Counted from the first letter of the stretch, positions 18,308-27,050 are shown. The stretch is 64,000 nt of DNA from Streptomyces sp. SKN60 (GCF_026236535.1 NZ_JAHTMW010000005.1:62001-126000); one strand, 5' to 3'. The notes: generated from the sequence alone by a model not told the origin. Numbers and translations are program-made.

Positions 18308-18392
18308 CCGCGTAGAGCAAGTCGCCGAACAAGCTCAACAAGCTGAACAAGCTCAACAAGTCGAAGACGCGACGTACAAACGGGAGACCACC

Positions 18393-18809
18393 ATGTGGAC
18401 GTACGAGCACTCCGTCGAGACCGACGCGGCCCCCGAGGCGATCTGGCGCCTGTGGGCCGACGTGGAGAACTGGGGCACCTGGAACGCCGACATCGCGAGC
18501 ATCCGGATCGACGGCCCCTTCGCGCCCGGCGCCCGGATCGAGATGGCCCCGGCCGGTGACGACCCGGTGCACCTGGTCGTCACCGAGACCGTCGACGGCG
18601 AACTGTTCGTGGACGAGGCCCGGTTCGGCGGGCTCGTGCTGCGCACCGAGCACTGGATCGAGCGCGGCGAGGCGCTGCCGACCAGGGTGACGTACCGCAT
18701 GCGGATCACCGGCGACGGCGTCGCCGAACTCGGCCCGCAGATCGGCCCCGCCGTCACGGGCGACTGGCCCGAGACCGTGGCCGCGCTGATCGAGCGGGCG
18801 CGGGGCTGA
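18393..18809 (+). CDS. SRPBCC family (START-like fold) protein
   Basis: A 138-residue protein with the helix-grip start MWTYEHSVETDAAPEAIWRLWADVE (given as two pieces: MWTYEHSVETDAAPE and IWRLWADVE) and the typical NWGTWNADI after the first helix. It has one SRPBCC/polyketide-cyclase-like domain, which usually binds a hydrophobic ligand in the cytoplasm. ATG 18393 has GGGAG at good spacing. Its stop overlaps the MarR start (TGATG), so the two proteins are translationally coupled. Ligand unknown; the regulator probably responds to the same compound. Confidence 0.88.
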   Translation: MWTYEHSVETDAAPEAIWRLWADVENWGTWNADIASIRIDGPFAPGARIEMAPAGDDPVHLVVTETVDGELFVDEARFGGLVLRTEHWIERGEALPTRVTYRMRITGDGVAELGPQIGPAVTGDWPETVAALIERARG

Positions 18810-19240
18810 TGGCCCTCGGCCCCGGGGAGAGCCCCGGCTTCCTGCTCTGGCACGCCACGTTGCGCTGGCAGCGCGACGTGGCCGCGGCCCTGGCGCCCCT
18901 CGGGCTCACGCACGTGCAGTTCGTCCTGCTCGCCTGCACGTGGTGGCTGAACGGCCGCGGCGAGCACCCCAACCAGCAGACCCTGGCCCGCCGGGCCGGC
19001 ACCGACGTCAAGATGACCTCGCAGGTCGTACGGGCCCTGGAGACGAAGGGCCTGATCGAACGCGAGACGGACCCCACCGACACCCGCGCGAAGCGCCTGC
19101 GCGTCACGGAGGCCGGTGCCGGACTGGCCCCCCGCGCCGTCGAGTCCGTCGAGTCCGTCGACACCCGCTTCTTCGAGCCGGTGGCGGTGGGGGAGGCGGT
19201 TGCTCTGCTGGCCCGCCTGGCGCGGGTGGAGGAGGACTGA
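18809..19240 (+). CDS. MarR family transcriptional regulator
   Basis: A 143-residue winged-helix regulator. The recognition region is NQQTLARRAGTDVKMTSQVV (~52-71) with wing RETDPTDTRAKRLRVTEAG, the DxRxK/R wing motif of MarR proteins. It should bind a palindromic operator as a dimer; the dyad at 18286-18305 over the operon's own promoter is the nearest candidate, implying autoregulation. Coupled to the SRPBCC gene by a TGATG overlap. Confidence 0.9.
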   Translation: MALGPGESPGFLLWHATLRWQRDVAAALAPLGLTHVQFVLLACTWWLNGRGEHPNQQTLARRAGTDVKMTSQVVRALETKGLIERETDPTDTRAKRLRVTEAGAGLAPRAVESVESVDTRFFEPVAVGEAVALLARLARVEED

Positions 19241-19266
19241 CAGCTCTGCGCGGCGCCCCGCGGCGC

Positions 19267-20166
19267 TCAGCGCGGCACTCCCCTCGTACGGTCCCGCCGG
19301 GCCGGCAGCCCCATCGGGTTCGGGAAGGGGATGGTGCCCGAGGCCAGGATCTCGTCGGCCAGGACGCACAGCAGCGCCACCGCCCGGTCGGCCTCGGCCG
19401 GGGCGAGGGCGGCGCGGTAGGGGCGTACGGCGAGGGTGTCGGTACGGGACTCGAGGTGGGCGCGCAGGGCGCGGGCCTCGGCGGTCGGGGCGCCGGCGGG
19501 GTCCAGCAGCCCCCGGGCCGCCAGCCGGGCGGCGGCGGCCCGCCAGTCGTCCTCGGACCAGCCGCGGTTGTCGCGGAGGGTCGCGGGCGGCACGCCCTCG
19601 GCCGCCGCGAACAGGACGTGCGCCTCGCAGCCGTCCAGGCCCTCCGCCGCGAGCAGGGCCACATGCCCGTCGCCGCGGTGCTCGCGCAGCGCGGTCGTCG
19701 CCTGCCACAGGGCGCCGACCGGGTCCTCGGGCGCGGGTACGTCGCGGTTCGCCGCGAACAGCGGCCGCCCGGCCCCGTCGGCCACGGCCACCACCCGGGC
19801 GAGCAGCGGTACGAGCTCCGCCGCCGCCCCGGAGGCTGAGGGCGCGACCCGCCGCAGCGCCGCCGTCGCCCCCGCGGCCCGGGCCCGCAGCACCGCCTCC
19901 GGCGCCGCGTACGACCACGCGTCCGGCACGGAGCGCCGCACCATCGCCGGATGGAAGTTGTAGAACGCGGCCTCCACCACCCCGGCGGCCACGGCCCCCA
20001 ACGGCGCCGCCCGCGCCCCGAAGTACCCCATCCAGAACCCCCGCAGCCCGACCTCGCGGTGCGCCTCCCGGCACTCCGCCGCGAAGTACGTCACCGCGTG
20101 CACGGGCTCCATGGCCTGCCACGCCCGTCGGGCGAACCGCGCGTTCACGTCGGTGTCGAAGGACAT
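19267..20166 (-). CDS. SCO6745 family protein
   Basis: A 299-residue, mostly helical protein resembling the actinobacterial SCO6745 family (function unknown). Conserved-looking segments include RRAWQAMEPVHAVTYFA at the N-terminus, GFWMGYFGARAAPLG, VEAAFYNFHPAMVRR and SEDDWRAAAARLAARGLLD, the last resembling a winged-helix segment. ATG 20166 lies 6 bp after TAGCGT, a leaderless arrangement within the 24-bp gap to the P-type ATPase gene, so it may be transcribed on its own as well as with the ATPase. Confidence 0.78.
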   Translation of the reverse strand: MSFDTDVNARFARRAWQAMEPVHAVTYFAAECREAHREVGLRGFWMGYFGARAAPLGAVAAGVVEAAFYNFHPAMVRRSVPDAWSYAAPEAVLRARAAGATAALRRVAPSASGAAAELVPLLARVVAVADGAGRPLFAANRDVPAPEDPVGALWQATTALREHRGDGHVALLAAEGLDGCEAHVLFAAAEGVPPATLRDNRGWSEDDWRAAAARLAARGLLDPAGAPTAEARALRAHLESRTDTLAVRPYRAALAPAEADRAVALLCVLADEILASGTIPFPNPMGLPARRDRTRGVPR

Positions 20167-20190
20167 GGGGGCACGCTAATCCCGCACCCC

Positions 20191-22626
20191 TCACGCCGGG
20201 AACCGCCGCCCCACCCACCGCCACGCGAACTCCAGCACCGCCGAGCCCGCCGCCGCGATCGCGACCGCCGTCCACGGCATCGTCACGCCGACCAGCTTGA
20301 GCGCGAAGAAGTCCTGCAGCCAGGGCACGACGAGGACGAGCAGGAAGGCGCCGCCCATGGCCGCGACCAGGGCGATGCGCCACCAGGTGTAGGGGCGGGC
20401 GATGATCGCGAGGACCCACATGGAGACCAGGAAGAGGGTGAGGGTCGCGGCGCTGGTCTCGGCGTCGAGCGCGCCGGGGCCCGTGTAGTGGTGCCGGGCC
20501 AGGAGGTACGTGGCGAAGGTGGCCGCCGCCGCGATGACGCCGGCCGGGATCGCGTACCGCATCACCCGCCGGACGAAGTGCGGTTTGGCCCGCTCCTTGT
20601 TGGGCGCGAGGGCCAGGAAGAAGGCGGGGACGCCGATGGTGAGGGTGGACAGCAGGGTCAGATGGCGGGGCAGGAAGGGGTACTCGACCTGGCTGACCAC
20701 GACCAGGATCGCGAGCAGCACTGAGTAGACCGTCTTCGTCAGGAAGAGGGTCGCCACCCGGGTGATGTTGCCGATCACCCGGCGCCCCTCGCCGACCACC
20801 GACGGCAGCGTCGAGAAGGAGTTGTTGAGCAGCACGATCTGGGCGACGGCCCGGGTCGCCTCGGAGCCGGAGCCCATGGACACGCCGATGTCGGCGTCCT
20901 TGAGGGCGAGGACGTCGTTGACGCCGTCGCCCGTCATCGCGACCGTGTGCCCGCGCGACTGGAGCGCCGCGACCATGTCGCGCTTCTGCTGCGGGGTGAC
21001 CCGCCCGAAGACGGTGCCCTCGTCGAGGGCCTTCGCCATCTCGTCCCGTTCGGTCGGAAGCGTGCGCGCGTCCACGGTGTTCTCGGCGCCGGGCAGGCCG
21101 AGCTTGCCGGCGACGGCGCCGACCGAGACCGCGTTGTCGCCGGAGATGACCTTGGCGGTGACGTTCTGGTCGGCGAAGTACGCGAGGGTGTCGGCGGCGT
21201 CCGGCCGCAGCCGCTGCTCCAGGACGACGAGCGCGGACGCCCGCGCGTCCTTCGCCACGTCCGGCGAGTCGAGCTCGTGGACGGTACGGGCCAGCAGCAG
21301 CACCCGCAGGCCCTGCTCGTTCAGCCGGTCGACCTCCGTGAGGGACGCGTCGCCGGCCGGGAGGAGCACGTCGGGTGCGCCGAGCAGCCAGGTCGAGTTC
21401 TCGCCGTCGCCCTCGCTGAACGCCGCCCCGCTGTACTTGCGCGCCGACGAGAACGGCAGCGACTCCGTACACCGCCAGTCCACCGAGTCCGGATAGGCGT
21501 CGACGATGGCCTGGAGGGAGGCGTTGGGCCGCGGGTCGGACTCGCCGAGCGCGCCGAGCACCTTCCGTACGTACGCCTCCTCCGAACCGTTCAGCATGCG
21601 CAGCTCGGTGACGTCCATGCCGCCCTCGGTGAGCGTGCCGGTCTTGTCGAGGCAGACGACGTCGACCCGGGCGAGGCCCTCGATGGCGGGCAGCTCCTGC
21701 ACCAGGCACTGTTTGCGGCCGAGCCGGATCACACCGATCGCGAAGGCGACGGAGGTGAGCAGGACCAGGCCCTCGGGGATCATCGGGACGATGCCGCCGA
21801 CGGTGCGGGCCACGGACTCCTTGAAGTCGTTGTCCTTGACGACGAGCTGGCTGATGACGAGCCCGAGCGCGGTCGGGATCATCATCCACGTCACGTACTT
21901 GAGGATCGTGGAGATGCCGGTGCGCAGCTCGGAGTGGACGAGGGTGAAGCGGGACGCCTCCTCGGCGAGCTGCGCGGCGTAGGCCTCGCGGCCGACCTTG
22001 GTGGCGGTGAAGGCGCCGCCGCCGGCGACGACGAAGGAGCCGGACATCATCCGGTCGCCGGGCTTCTTCACGACGGGGTCGGCCTCGCCGGTGAGCAGCG
22101 ACTCGTCGATCTCCAGGCTGTCGGCCTCGGCGACCTCGCCGTCGACGACGACCTTGTCGCCCGGACCGAGCTCGATGAGATCGCCGAGGACGATCTCGGA
22201 GGTGGAGATCTCGGCGGCGGCGCCGTCGCGCCGGACCGTCGGCTTGGCCTCGCCGATGACGGCGAGCCCGTCGAGGGTCTTCTTGGCGCGCAGTTCCTGG
22301 ACGATGCCGATGCCGGTGTTGGCGATGATCACGAAGCCGAAGAGGCTGTCCTGGATCGGCGCGACGAAGAGCATGATCACCCACAGCACGCCGATGATCG
22401 CGTTGAAGCGGGTGAAGACGTTGGCGCGGACGATGTCGGTGGTGGAGCGGGAGCTCCGTACGGGTACGTCGTTGACCTCGCCGCGGGCCACCCGCTCGGC
22501 GACCTGAGCGGCGGTCAGGCCCTGTGGGCGGTGGACGACGACGGCGGCCGCCGAAGCGTCCGCCGTCATGGCTGCCAGGACCTCGGCTCCGCCGCCGTCG
22601 GTGTCGATCTTCGCCCGCTGCGTCAT
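20191..22626 (-). CDS. P-type cation-transporting ATPase (CtpE-like)
   Basis: An 811-residue P-type ATPase that should couple ATP hydrolysis to cation movement across the membrane. The actuator motif LTGEADPV is present, M4 reads GIVPMIPEGLVLLTS, the phosphorylated aspartate is in CLDKTGTLTEGG at ~residue 325, and the hinge is MTGDGVNDVLALK at ~560. The PMIPEGL sequence and overall layout resemble mycobacterial CtpE, linked to calcium in that genus; calcium specificity here is inference. ATG 22626 lies 7 bp after TACCGT, so it is probably leaderless. The SCO6745-family gene follows 24 bp later. Confidence 0.92.
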   Translation of the reverse strand: MTQRAKIDTDGGGAEVLAAMTADASAAAVVVHRPQGLTAAQVAERVARGEVNDVPVRSSRSTTDIVRANVFTRFNAIIGVLWVIMLFVAPIQDSLFGFVIIANTGIGIVQELRAKKTLDGLAVIGEAKPTVRRDGAAAEISTSEIVLGDLIELGPGDKVVVDGEVAEADSLEIDESLLTGEADPVVKKPGDRMMSGSFVVAGGGAFTATKVGREAYAAQLAEEASRFTLVHSELRTGISTILKYVTWMMIPTALGLVISQLVVKDNDFKESVARTVGGIVPMIPEGLVLLTSVAFAIGVIRLGRKQCLVQELPAIEGLARVDVVCLDKTGTLTEGGMDVTELRMLNGSEEAYVRKVLGALGESDPRPNASLQAIVDAYPDSVDWRCTESLPFSSARKYSGAAFSEGDGENSTWLLGAPDVLLPAGDASLTEVDRLNEQGLRVLLLARTVHELDSPDVAKDARASALVVLEQRLRPDAADTLAYFADQNVTAKVISGDNAVSVGAVAGKLGLPGAENTVDARTLPTERDEMAKALDEGTVFGRVTPQQKRDMVAALQSRGHTVAMTGDGVNDVLALKDADIGVSMGSGSEATRAVAQIVLLNNSFSTLPSVVGEGRRVIGNITRVATLFLTKTVYSVLLAILVVVSQVEYPFLPRHLTLLSTLTIGVPAFFLALAPNKERAKPHFVRRVMRYAIPAGVIAAAATFATYLLARHHYTGPGALDAETSAATLTLFLVSMWVLAIIARPYTWWRIALVAAMGGAFLLVLVVPWLQDFFALKLVGVTMPWTAVAIAAAGSAVLEFAWRWVGRRFPA

Positions 22627-22741
22627 GTTTTCGACGGTACGACCGGATGCGGCCGCTCACCCGCCGAGAAGTCCGAAGATCAGACCGGGGGAGGACCGGA
22701 AGGGGTCCCAGGTATGACGCGGACCCCGGGGTCTCTCGGGG

Positions 22742-23023
22742 TTACGCGTCGGGGTCGGCCGCGCCCTCCGCTGTCCGCTGCGCCGCGTGCCGCTTGATCG
22801 CCGCGTCCCGCTTCCGTACGTACCAGATGCCGATCAGGCCGAGGCCGGCGCCGGCCAGGCAGGTCCACACCCACGAGGTCAGGTCCCGGTCGGCGAACCA
22901 GCCGTAGAACGGGATCTGGACGAGGAACAGGACGAACCAGAGGATCGTGCCGCCCGTGATGGTGGCGACGACGGGCCCCTCCAGGGGCTCGGGTGCCTCG
23001 TGCTTCGGTGTCCACTTCGCCAT
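22742..23023 (-). CDS. DUF2530 small membrane protein
   Basis: A 93-residue protein: a polar N-terminus (KHEAPEPLEGPVV), two transmembrane helices (ITGGTILWFVLFLVQIPF and WVWTCLAGAGLGLIGIWYV) separated by a short tryptophan-rich loop, and a basic tail. It matches the DUF2530 family of Streptomyces. ATG 23023 is 7 bp downstream of TAGACT, so it is leaderless. It is divergent from the NCS2 permease, a neighbour it commonly has in the genus. Function unknown. Confidence 0.85.
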   Translation of the reverse strand: MAKWTPKHEAPEPLEGPVVATITGGTILWFVLFLVQIPFYGWFADRDLTSWVWTCLAGAGLGLIGIWYVRKRDAAIKRHAAQRTAEGAADPDA

Positions 23024-23125
23024 GGGAGGCAGTCTAGGCGCCGGAATCAGGGGTCTACGCGCGGAGATGGACTCCCCCTCGTTCATGTGTTCATACTGAA
23101 ACGGTTTGCCTCTGGCGGGTTCCCT

Positions 23126-23155
23126 TCGTATGAACCGCCAAATTTGACCATACGA
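23126..23155 (+). promoter_or_regulatory. Stem-loop whose 3' arm overlaps the Shine-Dalgarno of the NCS2 permease
   Basis: TCGTATG (23126-23132) pairs exactly with CATACGA (23149-23155) across a 16-nt loop. The 3' arm shares its last two bases with GAGGA, the ribosome binding site of the permease gene starting at 23165. It could act as an RNA switch, or as a DNA operator. Confidence 0.45.
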
Positions 23156-23164
23156 GGACAACCC

Positions 23165-24622
23165 ATGAGCAGCACGGCCACCGCCACGGCCACCTCCCCG
23201 GAGCCTTCCGCGCCGCAGCAGCAGCGGCCCGCTTCCGGTCTCGACCGCTACTTCAGGATCTCCGAGCGCGGCTCCACCGTCGCCCGCGAGGTCCGCGGCG
23301 GTTTCGCCACCTTCTTCGCGATGGCCTACATCATCGTGCTGAACCCGATCATCCTCGGCAGCGCCAAGGACATGTACGGGCACCAGCTCGACAGCGGCCA
23401 GCTGGTGACCGCGACCGTCGTGACGGCCGCCTTCACGACGCTCCTCATGGGCGTCATCGGCAACGTGCCGATCGCGCTCGCCGCCGGCCTCGGCGTGAAC
23501 ACCGTCGTCGCGCTCCAGCTCGCGCCGAAGATGTCCTGGCCGGACGCCATGGGCATGGTGGTCCTGGCCGGCATCGTCGTGATGCTCCTGGTCGCCACCG
23601 GTCTGCGCGAGCGCGTGATGAACGCGGTCCCGGTCGGCCTGCGCAAGGCCATCGCGATCGGCATCGGCCTCTTCATCATGCTGATCGGCCTGGTCGACTC
23701 GGGCTTCGTCTCCCGGATCCCGGACGCCGCCCACACCACCGTCCCGCTGCAGCTCGGCGGCGACGGGCACCTCATGGGCTGGCCGGTGCTCGTCTTCATC
23801 CTGGGCACCCTGCTCACCCTCGCGCTGATCGTCCGCAAGGTGCCGGGCGCCATCCTCATCTCGATCGTCGTGATGACGCTGCTCGCGGTGGTCGTCAACG
23901 CCGTCGCCGACATCCCCTCCTGGGGCCTGACCACCCCGGAGTGGCCCGGCAACCCGGTCGCCAGCCCCGACTTCGGCCTCTTCGGGCAGTTCAGCCTGTT
24001 CGGCGGCTTCCACAAGGTCGGCGTCCTGACCGGCGTCCTCTTCGTCTTCACCGTGCTGCTGTCCTGCTTCTTCGACGCCATGGGCACGATCCTCGGCGTC
24101 GGCGACGAGGCCAAGCTGATGGACAAGGACGGCAACTTCCCGGGCATCAACAAGGTCCTGCTCGTCGACGGCCTCGCGGTCGCCTCCGGCGGTGCCACCT
24201 CGTCCTCCGCCACCACCTGCTTCGTGGAGTCCACGGCCGGTGTCGGCGAGGGCGCCCGGACGGGCCTCGCCTCGGTGGTGACGGGCGCGCTGTTCTCGGT
24301 CGCGCTGTTCCTCACGCCGCTCGCCACGATGGTGCCCTCGCAGGCGGCGACCCCCGCCCTGCTGGCGGTGGGCTTCCTGATCCTGGCCGGGTCGGTCAAG
24401 GAGATCGACTGGAGCGACTACACCATCGCGATGCCGGCCTTCCTGGCGATGGTGATGATGCCGTTCACGTACTCGATCACCAACGGCATCGGCATCGGCT
24501 TCATCAGCTTCAGCCTGCTGCGGCTCGTGGCCGGCCGGGGCCGCGAGGTCCCGGTGGCGATGTACGTCGTGTCGGCGGTCTTCGTCTTCTACTACGCGAT
24601 GCCGGCGCTGGGCCTGACCTGA
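23165..24622 (+). CDS. NCS2 family nucleobase permease
   Basis: A 485-residue permease of the AzgA/PbuG-type branch of NCS2, importing purine bases such as hypoxanthine, guanine or adenine. The N-terminal signature is GGFATFFAMAYIIVLNP, followed by GLGVNTVVA and the substrate-site segments SCFFDAMGTILGVG and SGGATSSSATTCFVES. About thirteen hydrophobic segments are present. ATG 23165 has GAGGACA upstream, partly within a hairpin. Its 3' end overlaps the opposing RHH gene by 31 bp. Uptake specificity within purines is not readable. Confidence 0.93.
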   Translation: MSSTATATATSPEPSAPQQQRPASGLDRYFRISERGSTVAREVRGGFATFFAMAYIIVLNPIILGSAKDMYGHQLDSGQLVTATVVTAAFTTLLMGVIGNVPIALAAGLGVNTVVALQLAPKMSWPDAMGMVVLAGIVVMLLVATGLRERVMNAVPVGLRKAIAIGIGLFIMLIGLVDSGFVSRIPDAAHTTVPLQLGGDGHLMGWPVLVFILGTLLTLALIVRKVPGAILISIVVMTLLAVVVNAVADIPSWGLTTPEWPGNPVASPDFGLFGQFSLFGGFHKVGVLTGVLFVFTVLLSCFFDAMGTILGVGDEAKLMDKDGNFPGINKVLLVDGLAVASGGATSSSATTCFVESTAGVGEGARTGLASVVTGALFSVALFLTPLATMVPSQAATPALLAVGFLILAGSVKEIDWSDYTIAMPAFLAMVMMPFTYSITNGIGIGFISFSLLRLVAGRGREVPVAMYVVSAVFVFYYAMPALGLT

Positions 24623-24816
24623 TCGCGGGGCGCGTCGGAGGCCCCGTAGAACTTCTCCGTCTCGTCGACGGCGGTCTTGAACCGTTCGTCGAAGTCTTCG
24701 CGAATGAGCGTCCGGACGACATAGTCCTGGACGCTCATTCCGCGTTTGGCGGCGTGTCCGCGGAGCCGTTCGAGCAGCTCTCCGTCGATGCGCAGGCTGA
24801 GCACGGTCGAATCCAT
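24592..24816 (-). CDS. Ribbon-helix-helix DNA-binding protein (CopG/Arc type)
   Basis: A 74-residue protein. Residues 4-48 fit a ribbon-helix-helix fold: strand TVLSLRIDG, helix ELLERLRGHAAKRG and helix SVQDYVVRTLIRED. The tail (FKTAVDETEKFYGASDAP) resembles the C-terminal part of RHH antitoxins, but no toxin gene is adjacent. ATG 24816 is preceded by a GAACCT box at 7 bp. Its 3' end is antisense to the last 31 bases of the permease gene. It may regulate the neighbouring MarR or permease genes; that is speculation. Confidence 0.75.
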   Translation of the reverse strand: MDSTVLSLRIDGELLERLRGHAAKRGMSVQDYVVRTLIREDFDERFKTAVDETEKFYGASDAPRDQVRPSAGIA

Positions 24817-24929
24817 GCCCGTCAGGTTCGCGCCATGGAAGGCCCTCCCGCGTCACTTTCCGGATCGGTCTCACTCATTTGGGTGACAGATTGCGACGGA
24901 AGGTTTTCGATTGGTCTTTAGAGAGAGTA

Positions 24930-25391
24930 ATGAGTTACGCTAAGGACATGCCTGACCTGTCCCATGGCACCGCCGACGATGCCGCAGCCGTGAGTGCGCT
25001 CCGCAGCGCCGTCATGCGACTCGGCCGACGCCTCAAGCACCAGCGCGTCGACGAATCGCTGAGCCCCACCGAGATGTCGGTGCTCGGCACCCTGTCGCTC
25101 TGCGGCTCGGCCACCCCCGGTGAGCTGGCCCGCAAGGAGCACGTCCAGCCGCCGTCGATGACCCGCATCGTCGCGCTGCTCGAGGCCAAGGGCCTGGTCA
25201 AGCTGGAGCCGCACCCCGACGACCGCCGGCAGAAGGTGGTCAGCCAGACCGAGCAGGCCGAGGCCATGCTCGCGGAGTCCCGCCGCAAGCGGAACGCCTG
25301 GCTGGCCTCCCTCGCCGAGGGTCTGGACGAGGACGAGTGGGCGAAGCTGCGCGCCGCCGCTCCGGTCCTGGAGAAGCTCGCGCACCTGTAG
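24930..25391 (+). CDS. MarR family transcriptional regulator
   Basis: A 153-residue winged-helix regulator with SPTEMSVLGTLSLCGSATPG, the helix-turn-helix ARKEHVQPPSMTRIVALLEA and the wing EPHPDDRRQKVVSQTEQ. It heads an operon with an MFS exporter 57 bp downstream, the classical arrangement of a drug-responsive repressor and its pump. ATG 24930 (with GAGAGAG just upstream) is chosen over ATG 24948, whose AAGGA box is only one base away. The dyad TTAG...CTAA around 24919-24944 is a weak candidate operator. Confidence 0.88.
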   Translation: MSYAKDMPDLSHGTADDAAAVSALRSAVMRLGRRLKHQRVDESLSPTEMSVLGTLSLCGSATPGELARKEHVQPPSMTRIVALLEAKGLVKLEPHPDDRRQKVVSQTEQAEAMLAESRRKRNAWLASLAEGLDEDEWAKLRAAAPVLEKLAHL

Positions 25392-25448
25392 AACGCACAC
25401 CTGTGGAACGCACAGGACGAACCCGAGGCGCCAAGGAGGCGACGCACT

Positions 25449-26795
25449 TTGAGCACGGGACCCGGAGCAGACTCCGCACCCGTCCATAAACCCACCACCG
25501 ACCCCCGCCAGGGCAAGGGGACCTTCTCCTCGCTCAGGATCCGGAACTACCGGCTGTTCTTCACCGGAGCGATCGTCTCCAACACCGGTACGTGGATGGC
25601 CCGGATCACCCAGGACTGGCTGGTCCTGAGCCTCACCGGCTCCGCCGCCGCCGTCGGCATCACGACGGCCCTCCAGTTCCTGCCGATGCTGCTCTTCGGT
25701 CTGTACGGCGGTGTCATCGCCGACCGCCTCCCGAAGCGACAGCTGCTCCTGGTCAGCCAGGCCGCGCTCGGCCTGTGCGGACTGACCCTCGCCGTACTGA
25801 CCCTGACCGGACACGTCCAGGTCTGGCACGTCTATCTGATCGCCTTCCTGCTCGGCATGGTCACCGTCGTCGACAACCCGACCCGGCAGTCCTTCGTCTC
25901 CGAGCTGGTCGGCCCGCGGCAGCTGCGCAACGCGGTCTCGCTGAACTCGGCGAACTTCCAGTCCGCCCGCCTGATCGGCCCCGCCGTCGCCGGCGTCATG
26001 ATCGCCTCGATCGGCAGCGGCTGGGCCTTCCTGATCAACGGCCTGTCCTTCCTCGCGCCGATCGGCGCGCTCCTGCTGATGCGGCCGAGCGAGCTGCACA
26101 AGGTCGAGCGCGCACCGCGCGGCAAGGGCCAGCTGCGTGAGGGACTCCGTTACGTCGCCGGGCGGCCCGACCTGATCTGGCCGATCGTCCTGGTCGGCTT
26201 CATCGGCACCTTCGGCTTCAACTTCCCGATCTGGCTGACCGCCTTCTCGGAGGGCATCTTCCACGTCGGCGCCGGCGCGTACGGCTTCCTCAACACGCTC
26301 ATGGCGGCCGGCTCCCTGGTGGGCGCCCTGCTCGCGGCCCGGCGCGCCTCGACCCGGCTGCGGATGCTGGTGATCGCGGCGGGCGTCTTCGGCGCCCTGG
26401 AGATCGCGGCGGCGCTCTCGCCGTCCTTCTGGCTGTTCGCGCTGCTGCTCGTGCCGATCGGCATGATCGGCCTGACGGTCAACATCAGCGCCAACTCGGC
26501 GGTCCAGATGGCGACGGACCCGGTCATGCGGGGCCGGGTGATGAGCCTCTACATGATGGTCTTCGCCGGCGGCACCCCGATCGGCGCCCCGCTGCTCGGC
26601 TGGGTCACCGACACCTTCGGCCCCCGCATCGGCTTCGCCACCGGCGGCCTCGTCTCCCTCCTCGCCGCGGCCACCATCGGCCTGATCCTGGCCCGCGTCG
26701 GCGGCCTGAAGCTCTCGATGCGCTGGCACCATGGCCACCCCAGCGTCCGCTTCGTCCCGGACGAGCGCCGGGCACGGCTGGCGACGGCGGCGTAG
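25449..26795 (+). CDS. MFS transporter, EntS-like
   Basis: A 448-residue twelve-helix transporter with the MFS loop signature GGVIADRLPKRQLLLVSQ and the charged segment DNPTRQSFVSELVGP typical of the EntS/MFS_3 family of exporters. TTG 25449 is supported by AAGGAGG about 11 bp upstream. It follows the MarR gene and is probably repressed by it, giving inducible export of a toxic or signalling compound. The compound is unknown. A cluster of repeat sequence begins 9 bp after its stop. Confidence 0.92.
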   Translation: MSTGPGADSAPVHKPTTDPRQGKGTFSSLRIRNYRLFFTGAIVSNTGTWMARITQDWLVLSLTGSAAAVGITTALQFLPMLLFGLYGGVIADRLPKRQLLLVSQAALGLCGLTLAVLTLTGHVQVWHVYLIAFLLGMVTVVDNPTRQSFVSELVGPRQLRNAVSLNSANFQSARLIGPAVAGVMIASIGSGWAFLINGLSFLAPIGALLLMRPSELHKVERAPRGKGQLREGLRYVAGRPDLIWPIVLVGFIGTFGFNFPIWLTAFSEGIFHVGAGAYGFLNTLMAAGSLVGALLAARRASTRLRMLVIAAGVFGALEIAAALSPSFWLFALLLVPIGMIGLTVNISANSAVQMATDPVMRGRVMSLYMMVFAGGTPIGAPLLGWVTDTFGPRIGFATGGLVSLLAAATIGLILARVGGLKLSMRWHHGHPSVRFVPDERRARLATAA

Positions 26796-26803
26796 CGGTT
26801 CCG

Positions 26804-27050
26804 TTGCGGGCATTCGTCCCGCTGGGCGGTGCCCCGTGCCACCTCCATTGTGGGCATACGTTCCGCAGGGGCGGAACGGGTGGGCACAACGGACGGCGCC
26901 CCTTGCCGGGCCTAGGCTCCCGCGCCTGTGCCCGCACCCCTGGGGCGCCGCGCTCCCGGTGCGGGTCCAGGCGCAGGTGCCGAACGCGCCCGCAAGGGCG
27001 CCGTCCCGTGTGCCCACCCGTCCCGCCCTGCGGGACGAATGCCCACACGG
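26804..27050. mobile_element. MITE-like element with long terminal inverted repeats plus a solo half-copy
   Basis: From 26848 to 27050 the two ends are inverted copies of one another over about 58 bp with few differences. Each end contains its own hairpin (TGTGGGCA, then GTTCCGC or GTCCCGC and its complement, then TGGGCACA). A half copy (TTGCGGGCATTCGTCCCGC) lies at 26804-26822. The centre carries no open frame of note. The internal segment GCGCCCCTTGCCGGGCC and what follows recurs at ~14.9 kb in the other orientation. No transposase is encoded. Confidence 0.65.

Noticed and set aside
18279..18392. N-terminal extension of the SRPBCC protein through the Gln/Ala repeat
   Set aside because: It would include the promoter itself, and ATG 18393 has a good Shine-Dalgarno and begins the conserved domain.
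18353..22660. 1435-codon minus-strand frame across five genes
   Set aside because: It runs antisense to SRPBCC/MarR and out of frame through the P-type ATPase; no domain, only Arg/Pro-rich sequence.
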